From Selaginella tamariscina (lineage: Eukaryota; Streptophyta; Lycopodiopsida; Selaginellales; Selaginellaceae): a stretch of DNA of 64,000 nt. Position numbers and translations under genes: made by a program. The notes under the pieces were generated by a model. It made no database searches and was not told the origin of the DNA. It saw nothing but the letters and a program-made list of their open reading frames with translations. Positions 1-12,674 of this stretch are shown here, piece after piece; positions within the stretch are counted from its first letter, which is position 1; every line of letters begins with the position of its first letter. Where the stretch lies: positions 469,333 to 533,332 of the forward strand of contig PUQB01000096.1 in assembly GCA_003024785.1 (NCBI GenBank). The letters are read 5' to 3'.

Positions 1-2852
1 TTATGGAACCATTCCATACCCAAAACAAAGTCAAACCCCGTCATATTCAAGACAACTAAGTCTAGCTTAGCCTTCCAATCTTTGATTTGGACAGGAACTG
101 CCCTTGCTATATTATTAGTATTTTGAGAACCTTTGCCAAAATTGATCTTTATTTCACACATCTTTATTACATCCAAATTCAATCGACGAGCTAGACTAGT
201 CGATATGAAGTTGTATGTTGCTCCAGTATCGATCATCATTCGGACTCGGTCCCCTCGTATCCTTCCTGTCAAATATAGCAAAGGGTCAGTTTTGTCTTGA
301 ATAGCGAATAAGGCAGGTTGTGTCTGGCACAACATTACCTCTTCTGACTCATCTTCCGGATCTTCAAGCGTTTCTGGTTCAGCAACTTCCTCTTCTACCA
401 TCGCCTTGAAATGTCCTGATTGTTGTGAGGGTGCCGGACACTCTTTAGCAAAATGACCAGGCTTGTTACAATTATAACATTTCACGACCCCGCCTGCGAA
501 CGCGGGGGAGCAGACTTTGGAGCCGATCCTTTGGTCTGCTGAGGAGGTGGTAACGCCAATGGTTTCCGAAATCCGGTGGGTCTTGATGTGTCCGAAAACT
601 TGGAACTGCCAACAAAGGGACTTGCACTTCGAATTGATGGCGATTGATCTGGTCGCCTATCAAACCTTCTGAACCCAGACTTTGGAGGAAACCTCCTTGG
701 TTTAGGTTTTGCTTCCTCCCCTTTGTACAAGTCTTCTAACGACATGCCATAAGCAACCTTTTGAGCTGCCTCTTGACATTCCCGATAGCTTGTGGCTTGT
801 ACCTTAAGATCTCTTCGCGTTTTCTCATTCAAGCTAGCCATGAAGCAACTTCGAGCTTCATCATCGCTCATATTTGGCACCAATCGCCGTACACTTTCGA
901 ATCGATAAACGTGGTCCATAGGACTTCCCCGAACTCCCTGTTGACAAAGTGCCAGGTCAGCACGCAATCGCAAACCGAGATCATCCGGCATATACTGCTT
1001 TTTGATCTCCTTTTTCATGTGCTTCCAGCTGTTTCGGTATCCACGTTCACCTTCAACAATTCGCCACCAAGTCTTAGCTTCTTCTTTAAGAAACTGCTTG
1101 CACATGCAACCTTTTCTGTCTTTCTCACGGAAGCAGCCTCGAAATAGCTTTCCATATCATACAACCAGTCATCCAAAACCTTGTAATCCTTTGAACCCAT
1201 GAAATTCGAAGGCTTTACCGGTTTGAATTTACTGGGACCTCCACCAACTACTTCCGTCGAAGAATCTGATTCAGAGGAACCTGACTCTGAGTCATGCTCT
1301 TCTTTTTCTTTTTCCGTGTGTCTGGTTGCGGAACGTCTGGCACTGCTATTCGTTGGAATCCGAACGGCAACATTATCGATTCTGTCATTCAATCCCAAAC
1401 ATCCCCTCGAAGTTCGTTTAGGGCATCCATCATTATTTCACGCCAACCAGGTCGCTGTAGCCTAGGGGGTCGACCTGGATCAGCTTCATCCATCTCCTCA
1501 TTTTGAGCCTCTGCGACAGCCCTCTCTGCCTCAGGCTCTGGTTGCTTTCTTTTGCTCATCGTATTGAACCCTAGTTTCAACACTCGGAGAATATGCTTGG
1601 AATATTCCCAATGTTAAGTTGGAAACACCCTGCACAGGTTGTACACCCACACACATCAGCTTGAACTAGCATAAGACTTTCGGACATACCTAGAATCTCA
1701 CGCCGACTCACTGAGCAAGTGTTCTCCGAAGTTTGACAACTCACAGGATCAAACTCTCTGCGCAGAATACAGACATGTTAACCAAAGCGATAGAGTAGAT
1801 CAAGAATTTAGAGTTATCTAAACATTGAAACACTCTATGACTTAAGGTAGTCCTACTGACCGCAGAGAACTTGCTCCGATACCAATTGTCAGAGTTTTTA
1901 CCTGGTGCCACAAAGGCGGCTTGCCAGGTGCCAACCCTGGAATCCCCTCTCTGGAAACCCCACGGAATCTGGTAAAGTAACCCGTATTAGGAACCCAACC
2001 TTAGGAACTAAACCCTAACTGACCAAGTCCCGAACGAGACTCACCTTGTGAATCAGGATGCACGGACTAGCCGAGTTATAGGTGTCGTTCCTAGCTTGGC
2101 GTGGTTGAGGCGGCCGGAGCAAGGCCTCAACCACTAGTTTGCGGAACGTGAACTCGGGCAATACCTTTGAGCTTGCGAGCAGGTTTTCGGACCAAGGAAT
2201 CTGGCTAACTCCTTGGAAGTGACGTGCCCTTGTCTCAAAGGCAAGATCCTGCCAACGATAAGGATAGTCTAACCCTAGGGTGGGTTGTACCCCTGTCGTG
2301 TGGAAGTTTGGGCGGCACAACAGAGGGTTGCACCTTGACGACACAAGCTTAGCTTGCACCGGTAGGAGGTTAACGAGCTCTCTTTTGAACCCAGGAAGCC
2401 TCACTACATATACTCTACCTTATTTATGTGACGGACCCCCCCCCCCTGTTTACCTAAATGAGTAAGTGGGCTGGCACAAAAATGCCAGCCCTTAGAGAAA
2501 ATGGTTGTCCTAACCTAACCCTAAACCTAACCCCTAGGGGGGGGTATTAGGGCGTGGGGTTAGGGCAACCCTAGGGTTAGGTCAACCCTAGGGGTGTCCC
2601 TAACCCTTTTTGACAAGCTATATTTAACGGAAAACCTACGTCAAACTGGGGGAGAGTTTTCTAGAGGGTAAGTACTACCTTCGCCTAGAGTTTCTCGAGG
2701 TACCTAGTGACAGCCGGCCGGACTACCCCTAAACACCTAAGTGCACTAAGCGGGGCTGTTTCTCACTACAACTAGGGTTCGCCACACAACTCGGTAGGTA
2801 ACAACAGTCAAACCCCAAAGTAAAGGGTCGAGTCATAGTAAAAACTATGACA
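1..2852 (-). mobile_element. Element A: chromodomain-family Ty3/gypsy LTR retrotransposon, partial
   Basis: Read on the minus strand, this is the 5' end of a gypsy element that continues past the left edge. Visible parts are the 5' LTR (1887-2852), a primer-binding site complementary to initiator-Met tRNA (TGGTATCGGAGC, 1873-1884), an untranslated leader, and gag with a charged N-terminus and a CCHC zinc knuckle (CYNCNKPGHFAKEC type, about 430-480). The start of an aspartic protease (MIDTGATYNF) lies near 200-240. The whole stretch is nearly identical to 17159-20012 of element C, so it is a recent copy of the same family. The gag frame looks broken in a few places, although sequencing error is possible. 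Its right end abuts element B, which suggests that A inserted into B. Confidence 0.9.
1887..2852 (-). repeat. 5' LTR of element A (short-LTR family)
   Basis: A 966 bp LTR bounded by TG...CA. In element orientation it begins TGTCATAGTTTTTACTATGAC and ends AAAACTCTGACA. It carries a poly-G run followed by a TATA-like CATAAATAAGG (complement near 2410-2445), and telomere-like CCCTAA tracts near 2510-2600. The right flank is GGAAG; the other target-site copy lies outside the window. Confidence 0.93.
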
Positions 2853-2974
2853 GGAAGGCCGGGGTACACATGGGACGACCACCTACACAAAGGCAATTGG
2901 ACATCGACAAGCTGACATACTAGGAGGAGGTACCAGTAAGGGGGGCCACATAGTGGCCACTCTGGACAAGGGAC

Positions 2975-3203
2975 GAGGGGATTCCGTCCAGAGGCAGGGG
3001 AGATTTGCCCAAGTGACTAGTACCATACCGGCCCCGTGAGGGAAATCTGCCAGGGCACATGGTAGAGCCGCATCATCACCAGATGAGGGGATACCGTCTC
3101 AAGGCGAGGAGGATCCGCCCCATCAACCATGACTGTCTAGATGCTGCGAGGAGATTCCGTGCATAGTCCTACAAAGCTATTCACTAGATGAGGGAATACC
3201 GTC
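2975..3203 (+). repeat. Short dispersed motif array in leader of element B
   Basis: The motif GAGGGGATTCCGTC, or a one- or two-base variant of it, occurs at 2975-2988, 3085-3098, 3148-3161 and 3190-3203. Three of the first four spacings fall between 42 and 110 bp, so the motif is recurrent rather than tightly tandem. It lies ahead of gag, where packaging or translation signals would sit in such an element; any function is unproved. Confidence 0.5.
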
Positions 3204-6200
3204 CAGCTAAGGTAAGCCGTGCCACCAGCTGTCAGGTTGGTCCCGCGGGAGGGGCCCTGGAGGGACAGCTGGGAGGAGCCCGTCCTCGTCACCCACCCTC
3301 AACAGGAGGGCAGGGCCGCAAGAGAGGAAAAAGGTACCCACAGAATACCGAGACGTCGACTACACCACATCCGAAGTGAAGGGTTCAAATCGGAGCACTT
3401 CTCATGCTCAACGGGACGCCATGGGAATTGATCCGATTACCTTACTAGCCCGCGCACTTAATCGGATGTAGGAGAGCACTGTAATAGTGCCCTTACCCGC
3501 ATTCCGTGGAGCGAAGGGTGAAGATGCAGACCAACACGTATACAAGTTCGAACAGGTATGCGGACTGAGGAGAATAGGTGACAACCCCAAGAAGCTGAGT
3601 GCATTCGCATGCACTCTAGACAAGAAGGCACATGCCTAGTGGATGCGATTCCACAAGACAAACAAAGAAGCTTGTTGGGAAACGGCACGAAGGGTGTTTC
3701 TGGATACCTTCCGGGAGGAAAAGAGTGAAGAAGAGGTGATCCACAAGCTAACGAGCTTGAAACAGAAAGTAGGAGAGTCAGTCGACGAATACACGATCCG
3801 CATGTTGGGGTACATCGCCCGGCTAAGGGATGTCCTAGTCGACTTAACCAAGAAATGTGGTACCGAAAGGGACTGCGGCCGGAGATCCGCAAGTGGATCG
3901 GCTTAGATGAGGACCAGACGTTCGACAAACTACTCCAGTACGCCAAGAAGGCTAAGAAGCGGGAAGTCGAAAGACGCTAGGAGAGGAAAACGCAGGACAA
4001 ATCAGATGCCAAGGGGGCCAACGACACCACCACGGACGAGCAGGACATCTCGGACATTCCAAAGCCGGCTCGGAAGGAGAGACGGTGGGGGGGCCAGGGA
4101 GCACGTGCAATCACAACAAAGGGAGACCTACAAGGCGATAGCAAGGTAGGAGGACCTAATAACGACTCTTGCTCAGTTAGGATACACCGCGCATAGGGAT
4201 AAATATTGCAAAGTATGTAATGTCCATGGATCCCACAACACGGATGATTGTTACCAGTTAACCAAGCTCTTAAGCAGCACACCACCCCAGACCGGCGCCT
4301 AGGCTGTTGAGCGATAGGAGGCGGATCACTTGGGAGACCAACTGTATGGGGGCCACGGTGGTGGCCAACTCCACCGAAGATTGCGATCAGGAGACCACAA
4401 CCAGAGGTCATGCTCCTGGGAGCGCCAACAGAATCGACCAAGGTACGACGATAGAAACAGACGGTCGGAACGCCAGGAGCTAATCTGCACGCTGTGCAGT
4501 GGACACATCCAATATACCGATGCTCCTAGATCGTGATGCTCAAGCCCATGCTGGAAGCACACGTACCAAAGGCCACAAGGGTGGCCGAAGGACCAGCCCC
4601 GGCCACGGCAACACTAGGTCCCGCACCACAGGCCCACCATGTAGAGATGCACTCCCCGAGCTGCAATGTGAAGGCAATCACGAGGTCACAAGCCCAACAG
4701 ATGAGACGACCAGTTGACTTGGAGAGGAAGACAACAGGGAGTCCAGTGAGGAGGAAGTGGTAGCCGAACTCGGAGAACCAGGTCAATGGGAGCGAATACG
4801 TGCCGAGGTAGAGGCGGCTGCAGAACAGGTCAAACTAGCATAGGGTACAGGGGCCAAGGGCACGAGGGGAATGCACGAGGCCCTCGCTAGGAAGGTGCGA
4901 GAAACCCAGGTGTCAGTAACCTTAGGAGAGCTGCTACGGTTATCCCAGGGCTTTTATAAAGTCCTCACCAGGGAGCTACATGGGCCCACAGTAGTGGCCC
5001 CAAGGGTCGCAACAACAGCGGTAGACTTTGTGGATGACGTATCGGCCATACCCGTCCAAGTGGCGGGCCGCACAGTCCACAACGTGATCATAGATCGAGG
5101 ATCATGCATAAATATCATGTCCACAGAGCTCCATCAGGAGCTGGGGATGCGCCCTCAGAGCCCTCACCCTTCCTCATACGTATGACTAACCAAGACAAGG
5201 TGGCCCCTAAGGCATCATGAGGAAGGTAAGCATCAGGATCCAGAATGTTAAGTTCCTGATAAACGTAGTCGTCCTCGACATGCATGAAAAAGGGGGGTTC
5301 GACTTACTTCTGGGCCGGTTGTGGCTCCAGGACCCAAGGGTACAACACAATTGGGAGAAGCAACAGATTCATTTCCCTGTCAAGGGGGGTCATATCCGTT
5401 ACTGCGAAACAAGTCCTAGAGCCACCATCGAATCTCGACCCCAGGAATACCACCTCCCAGACTGGGGGGAGGGACTGGATGATGAGGAAGAAGCAGCCAT
5501 CCTAGCATGCTTGCCAGAGCTATTCATCATAGGAGAAGTAGATCCTCAGCAGGAAGTACGGGAGTCGGCCGTCGCATACCTAATGACTTGGCTAGAAACC
5601 AGAGCAGACACCTCAGAAGCTCAAATCCTGAGGTGGCCCATTCTGTGGAAAGAAATGCGGAATGTAGCCCCACCGGCCCAGAAAGAGTACCGTAGCAAGC
5701 CAATGTATGGGTGGAACATGACTCCCAAAGCAGCGATCAAGCAAGTCAACATAGGCACCAACAAAGACCCCCAACTAGTGAATATTAATGCTCACATCAA
5801 ATTAGAGTTAAGGGAGCAGATTGCCAATTGCCTTTGTAGATATAGGAAGGTATTCGCCTGGACCTACCACGACCTAAGGGAGTACCACCGGAGTTGTGCC
5901 AGCACAAAATTAAACTAAAACCTGACACCCAACCCAACTGGCAACAACGTTACCGCATCAGCACAAACTACGCCCAAAAGGCTAAATAGGAGATTAACAA
6001 GTGGCTCAAAGCAGGACTTTGTCTACCCATCGAAAACCCAAAATGGTTGTCACCAATTGTCATCGTACCAAAGAAGGACGGCTGGTTGAAAAATTTGCAT
6101 TGATTACCCGACGGCTGAATACTGCCACGGAGAAGGACCCATTCCCCATCCCTTTCATAGAGGCCATCCTAGAAGATGTAGCGGGCCATGAGATGTACTC

Positions 6201-9179
6201 GTTCATGGACGACTTCAGTGGATACAACCAGGTGATGATTGCAGCGGAAAACCAAGCCAAAACTGCGTTCATCACGGATTGGGGAGCCTATGCCTTCAGA
6301 GTTATGCTATTCGAACTCTGCAACGCTCCAGCCACATTTCAGATATTGGTCCAGCAAGCATTCTCGGAAAACCTCAAGGATTTTGTCCGAGCATTCCTGG
6401 ACGATTTCACAGCTTATGGACTAGCAATGGACCCGCATAGAATGGTTGTTTCGGCACTGCCAGGAATTCTTAACCCCTCAAAGTGCGTATTTGGCATGAC
6501 CGCAGGGAAGTTGCTAGGGCACATAGTTTTCAAGGAAGGCATCACGGTGGACCTAGGTTTAGTATGAGCACTGGCCGAGATGCCACCTCCACAGAATGTC
6601 ATGGAACTCCGAAGATTCCTTGGGAAAGCAGGGTTTTACCACAAATTTATTCGGCAGTATGCCAATAGGACCCAATCGATGACTGAATTACTCACCAAGG
6701 AGGCACCAATGAATGGACTGCCCACCGATAGGCTGCCTTTTGAGGACATAAAGCGCCAGCTAGTGGAAGCACCTATCTTCATTCCACCGGATTGAAATCG
6801 ACAGTTTCCACTTACAAACGGATGGCTCAAGCGTAGCAGCGGGTGCGGTCCTATCTCAGGAGGACGACGAAAGGATGCTCTGACCCATAGTGTATGGAAG
6901 TCGACTCATGACGCCGGCTGAACGCAACTACTCGACGACCGACAAAGAATGCCTGGCAGTTATCTATGGGGTATCTAAGTTTTGCCACTACCTTCTGGGC
7001 AACCACTTCATACTGATCGTTGATCACTACACTTGCTTTACCTCGTGAACAAACTACAGCTCACTGGGCGGCCAACTCAGTGGATACTCCTCTTGCAGAA
7101 GTTCGAGGTCACCGTAATCCATAAAGTAGGTAAGTTGCACATATCACTAGATCTCCTCTCTCGGATAACGAGCCAAACCACCCGAAGTTGCCGCCTTGCT
7201 TGACATATCAGACTCTAACCTCTTCGGGGCAACTGTTGAACAAGGCACCTTACCACGAGCCACCGAGCCGATGACCGACCCGGACATCCCAGCATGGCAA
7301 TAGTCAATATGGCACTACCTCACCAACGGGTTAAACAGCCTCTCCGGAACATCGGTGACACATAGACAAAGCCTTGCCTGAAGGTTCTTATTGTTACAAT
7401 TGATCGGGGATCATCTATACAAGCAGGGGAGGGATAACATACTTTGGAGATGCCCATTGACCTGAAAAATTCCTGAGATTGTCAATGCAGCTCACGCAGG
7501 ACCAGGGGTAGGACACTTCGGGGGAGACAAAATGGCCAGAAAAATCTTTGGTGGCCAACAATCTTCCAAGACGCCACCAAGGCAGCAAGGAGCTGTATCG
7601 ATTGTCAACGAATAGGCAAACCCACGGCAGGCCAAGGCATGGAGTACCACCCCTCAACAGGGATGGCGGCGTTTGACAAGTGGGGCCTGGACTTCGTGGG
7701 CCCTATCAACCCAAGGGCCCACACGACACACTCCAAGTACATTGTAGTGGCAACGAACTATGCCACAAAATGGGTAGAAGCGAAGGCACTCAAGGAGGCA
7801 ATGGTAGGACAGACAGCAAGGTTCATCCTATACAAAACATTCTGACACGGTTTAGTTGCCCACTGAAGCTGATGTCAGACCAAGGGAGCCACTTCATCAA
7901 CGAGACTGTCCGAGAATTGGTTAGCACATTCGTCATCAAGCATCGCACATCAACAACCTACTATCCGCAGGGGAATGGACAAGCCAAGTCCATAAACAAG
8001 GTACTGGTCACCATCTTGAGGAAGTTTTGCCACAAGGAACCCAAGCGATGGGAAGAAATGCTACCATCGTGTTATGGGTGTATCGGACAACATTCAAAAC
8101 TGCAACAGGAACGACACCCTTCCAACTGGCCTATGGTCTAGAGGCCATCATGAAATGGGAGTTCACCATACCTAGCTTACGGACGAGCCTGGACCACAGG
8201 ATCACGGACGAACCAACGGTTACACAGAAAAGACTGGAGCAGCTGGAACAACTAACGAGGTACGGTTCCTGGACAGTTGACGAGAGAAAACCGTCAACAG
8301 CAAACCAAACAAGCTAGGGACAGGAAAAAGAAACTCCGAGAATATAAGCCATGACAATGGATATGGTGGTTCAAGAAACCACAAGTATTCTGGAAAGGCA
8401 AGTTTCGGCCAGGATGGAAAGGACCATATGAGGTGCTAAGAACTTTTGACAATGGTACAGTTTATTGGGGCCAATGGGTAGCCATTATAACAGAAGGTTA
8501 ACACAATCACCTCAAGCCCACCTGACAAGAACCCTAGCTCGGGGAAACGGAAGAAAGGGGTGAACCTCATAGACCTTTGGGGCAAAGGCATGGCCGGAGT
8601 AGCGGCGTTGAGAACCAAAGAAAGGGGCACTCAACGGGAGAGCGGGGACCCCAGTCCCACACAAATGGCCAGCTCACAGGGTCACATGGTTTCACGAGAG
8701 TGGACCACATGCGTGAGCACGTAAAACGGGGCAATAATGGCAGGCGGCACCATTAATGCCATGTTATGGCGTGTGTGGAGGACGCGCCAGTCATATCCAG
8801 CAAGGTAGGCTGCCACATAGACACCATCTTCAGAAGGACAACAGGGGTGAACGAGGACACGCTCACTTTTCGCAAGAAAGATCGACTACTCCCGAGCATC
8901 AGGATGATGGAGTGGACCACGTAGAACAAGCCGGTGACCATCTAGCAAGTCTGGGTACGGTACAAGGCCAAGACAGGATTGCAGAGCTTGTGGCTCCCAG
9001 GTTCTCCAGATTTAAGGAGTTGATCAGCCAACCCAACGTTTGAAGGGTTCAGAAGCAAATGCGTCTACTCGGGCTTTTTGAGCCCTGTGGGGAGAAGTGG
9101 AGAAGCCCGAATTCACAGGGCAGGCCAGCCACTTCATCTAGATAGTACATCTAAAGACGGGGAAAACCAAGCGAGCAAA

Positions 9180-9245
9180 GCATGGATCTCAATTAGATGG
9201 CCGCCATGTTTTGCATGGATCTCAATTAGATGGCCGCCATGTTCT
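9180..9245 (+). repeat. 33 bp direct tandem duplication in element B
   Basis: Two adjacent 33 bp copies beginning GCATGGATCTCAATTAG are identical except near the last bases (9180-9212 and 9213-9245). They lie in the post-integrase region, and their near-identity suggests that the duplication is younger than the surrounding element. Confidence 0.8.
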
Positions 9246-9841
9246 GCCTATTAGAGAGTGGCACACTCTTGGAACAGCTGGAGGAGCCCAAACACCAATG
9301 GTTCCCCACCAACGGGATGAGATAACAATGTCCAGACTCCATATAGGAAGGGGATGACGTGGATGAGTTCCTGGCACTCATAGTGTTCATGTTCACTGGG
9401 AGAACATAGAAGTGTGTCGCCACACGACTGGCGAACACCTCTGCAACGCCTGGGAAGGAGTTGCTGTGGATTGGGCGGACTGCCTCAAGCACTATATGAT
9501 CCCGACCCTAACTCGATGCATCAATGGGATCTGGAAGGGAACCGGACAAAGACTCACGACAACAAGTGACTTCAGCGTAATGATCGCTTGGATCATTAGC
9601 CGAAGCCGCCCCTACCAGAGCAATTCCACTCGAACACCATCGGAGAGTCGGGGGTAGAAGAGCAAGCAGGCCCCAGCCAAACCAATAAAGGAAAGCAGCC
9701 GGACACGCTAGAGTCTTCCCGAAAACGGGCAAGAGAAGACTCCCCTGTGGGGGGAAGGGGACCGCAGGGAAAGGAGCGAAGGGCCTCCACCATGGAGTTC
9801 ACACCGGCAGTTCCCCTAGTGGAGGCCCACCAACCCAAGGG

Positions 9842-10400
9842 ATGCGGAACATGGGGGAGTGCCCCACCGGCCCATCGCATGCCAATGACATGGGCAGTGA
9901 GGAAGACATAGGTAACGTGCTGAAGGGGGCGTACAAATATTGCAACGCAAAGGGGCAATGGACCACTACATCACACATCGAATTGTCCAAGGCCTTCGAT
10001 CAAATCCGAAAGGTTGTAGTGGTGTACAACGGCTTAGACCTTCCGAGAGTAACTGCAAAACAAGATGCAATAGTACAAGAGCTCACGGACAGCTACCGAA
10101 CCGCTCAAAAGAAGGCCCGAGATTATTTGGAACAGCTTCTCAAGGGGGTCCAATCACGGAAGCCGGGAGAAAGCAAGCAGGAGGAGACGTGCCAACATGT
10201 GACCAATAGCTTGGATCAACTCCAAATTAAGTACGACCACATCCAAAAGCTCCACGACCAACTAGGATAGGAATTCAAGCAGGCCTCAGTGGAGAAGGAG
10301 CAACAAGTGTTCGAGCTCGGCTTTGCACTTGAGCAGCACGAGGCAGAGCTCACCCAGGTCCACCAAGAGTTGGTAGCGGCCAAGGAAGAACAGCATCGGG
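9842..10400 (+). other. Post-integrase coiled-coil open stretch of element B
   Basis: The segment 9842-10270 encodes an open stretch of 142 residues, and the same charged, helix-favouring composition continues to about 10400. It is rich in E, Q, K and L with heptad-like spacing (for example LDQLQIKYDHIQKLHDQL), which predicts a coiled coil. It lies downstream of integrase and upstream of the presumed 3' LTR, a position where Tat-lineage gypsy elements carry extra ORFs. I recognise no envelope-like membrane segment. The function is unknown, and assignment to the element rests on position and strand. Confidence 0.5.
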
Positions 10401-11120
10401 CCACCAACTAGCTCAAGGTCACCCCCGCATCCTCTTCGGAGAGACCCACGTCCGAGTTATACAAAGCCATAGTTTCCTTCTCACCACTCGTCGAACGCCG
10501 ACCGGTCGAGGCCCCACAAGACTCGCCATGGACCACCATATAGTTAGAAGTACACACTCAACTACATGCTCAACTCCTCCTGGTAAGGGAACAAGAGCTA
10601 CAATACTCACGAGAATAGACTCAAGAACTGGAGGGCCAGCTCAAGCAAATTTGGGAGCAGCATGCAGGGTACGAGGCAAAGCTCTGGAGAGTGATTGCGT
10701 TACGGGAGGCGACCATCACCATGCTAAAGACCATGCTAGCCGCAATGGAGAGCAAAATCACCATGTATCAGGAGCTCCACGGGGTGGACGTTTAGAGCAC
10801 ATGGGCCGAGGACGTGCCAACAAATAAGTCCGGGCATCTGGTTGACGATGGTCTAACATCGTCAAACTGCCAGCTGGAGTGAATGAGCGACGGGACGAAG
10901 CACTAGATAAGGAAGGTACCGCAAGTACAGACTGATGGCAACAGATGTCAAGCGGTGGTGTAATCGGGCGTACATCCAATCATCTAGACCAACTACCCAG
11001 GGTATGCAGGACAGCACACATGAGGGAGGCACATAAATGAGATAGACAGGACTCTGTCACAGGGTGGCAGACCAATAAGAAAGTGCCACCTGTACCTAGG
11101 GTCTAGCACTAGGTGACCCA

Positions 11121-11129
11121 CTATATAAG
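11121..11129 (+). promoter_or_regulatory. Possible LTR TATA box of element B
   Basis: CTATATAAG lies about 120 bp upstream of the nested solo LTR, in non-coding sequence after the element's last coding-like segment. A short GT-rich stretch follows. This is what a 3' LTR core promoter would look like, but the LTR ends of B could not be fixed because its 5' copy is not in the window. Confidence 0.3.
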
Positions 11130-12099
11130 CAGGAAGGCTGGTAGTGGGTCGGGGTCTTTTTGGAGTCAAGTCAGTGTCTTGTATCTTGCTCTCCTATCTA
11201 AGATAGTTTGCACTCAGGCAGGCATTATATTATATATATAGATGCATATTGTCATAGTTTTTATTATGACTCGACCCTTTACTTTGGAGGTTGATTGTTG
11301 TTACCTACTGTACTATGGTGACGGACCCTAGATGTAGTGAGAAACAGCCCCGCTTAGTGCACTTAGGTGTTTAGGGGTAATCCGACCGGCTATCTTTAGA
11401 TGTCGCGAGAAACTTTAAGCGAAGGTAGCACTTACCTTCTAGAAAACCCACCCTCGATTTTGACGTTTTAGTGAGATGAGTTTGGCATGTTAAATAGGGT
11501 TAGGAACACCCCTAGGGTTGACCTAACCCTAGGGTTGCCCTAACCCACGCCCTAAAACCCCCACCCCCCTTGGGTAGGGTTTAGGGGTAGGGGTTAGTGT
11601 GCAAACTCATCTCATTAACGGAATGCCAGCCCACTTACACATACAGAAAAGGGGGGGGGGGGGGTGACTCCGTCACATAAATAAGGTAGAGTATGTATGA
11701 GTGAGGGTTCCTGGGTTCATGACTGAGTTTGTTACTTTCTCCTGGTGCAAGCTCTAGCTTGTGTCGTTAAGGCATAGCCCTCTGTTGTGCTCCCTAACTT
11801 CTAGACGACAAGGGTACGTCCTACCTTCGGGGTAACTTACCCTTAACGTTGGCGAATCCATGCCCTTGTTGGGATGCACGTTCCAAGAAGTAGAGGTTGA
11901 GGCTTGTCTCCAGCCTCTCCTCCACGTCAAGCTAGGAGCAACACTCAAACTAACTAGGGCACGTTCGTGTCCTTGTCCAACTGTGGTGGGTTCTTGATTG
12001 ACAGGGTTTCCTTACCGGGTCTTGAAGGATAATTGAGGGGTTCTAGAGTTGGCATTTAGGAGCCACGTTTATGGCACTTGGTGCAACTCTCGAATCTAA

Positions 12100-12157
12100 G
12101 GGCTATGGCATGATAGCCCACATCAGGGAAGGCAGTGTCACATGAAGATGTGACACT
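12100..12157 (+). other. Twin hairpins in long LTR (copy 1)
   Basis: The first hairpin is GGGCTAT-GGCATG-ATAGCCC (12100-12119). The second is AGTGTCACAT-GAAG-ATGTGACACT (12134-12157), a perfect 10 bp stem with a four-base loop. The same pair recurs in the other long LTRs. It lies in the transcribed half of the LTR if the TATA-like site upstream is used. Confidence 0.75.
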
Positions 12158-12674
12158 GGGCTAAACGTCACACGATACAATGTCTGAGGCACGCCCTTTG
12201 GGGTTCTGTCAAGGGCTTGTTGCCAAGGGGTTGGATACTCTAACAAACAGGCATGCTTGTGCTTGTGCTAGGGTGCTCAGCCTTGGGCATATGCTCAAGG
12301 GAGGTTAGGACTCGTAACTAGGTGTGCTTAGGCACACTTGGCTAGGGGAGTGTTCTCCTTAGAATCCAGGGGTTGAACAACCTAAGCTTGTTAGCAGGAG
12401 CCTTTTCGTGGAGCACTCGCAAGGTCATGTACTTAGGGTTATCCAAACCTAGCCTTAGGGAGTTTGCTTAGTACAACACTCATGTTCGCTTACAGTGCAC
12501 ACTCGTGTCCTCACTAAGTATTAGCCCTAGGTCTAGGGGATGATTTGGCCACTCAACCCTTAGGGGTTAGTCGTGGTTCAGGGTACCCCTTGTCGCCCTA
12601 AAGGGGTTATACTCCGAATGAGGGTGATTCCTCAAGGGTAAGTGATGATGCCTTAGCTTTGTCACGGGGGTATG

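Larger units (their letters stand above)
2853..11249 (+). mobile_element. Element B: old Ty3/gypsy retrotransposon, main body
   Basis: Plus-strand gypsy element, unrelated at the LTR level to A, C and E. Parts in order are: a leader with short repeated motifs (about 2970-3200); gag (about 3430-3960, capsid-like with KLTSLKQKVGESVDEYTIRM); a protease-like segment (about 5020-5330); reverse transcriptase (about 5990-6790, with FMDDFSGYNQVMI and LCNAPATFQ); RNase H (about 6820-7150, STTDKECLAVIYG); and integrase with zinc module and core (about 7490-8300). A long post-integrase region with coiled-coil coding follows (9842-10400), then a probable 3' LTR region with a TATA box near 11121. The RT style and the long 3' extension resemble the Tat/Athila side of gypsy rather than chromoviruses. 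It is clearly old and heavily broken, with many breaks. Its remainder resumes after the nested insertions at 20423. Confidence 0.85.

Noticed and set aside
2015-2404. Reading frame of 129 codons across an LTR (and its copies at 12842, 19172 and 25572)
   Set aside because: It lies wholly within LTR sequence, drifts between copies and resembles no protein; it is a chance open frame.
2510-2610. Interstitial telomere array
   Set aside because: The CCCTAA words are degenerate, short and occur at the same place in every LTR copy, so they are LTR sequence, not telomere remnants.
9596-9990. Minus-strand reading frames in the 3' part of element B, considered as an envelope-like ORF
   Set aside because: There is no consistent signal peptide, cleavage site or membrane anchor; the plus strand is the element's coding strand.
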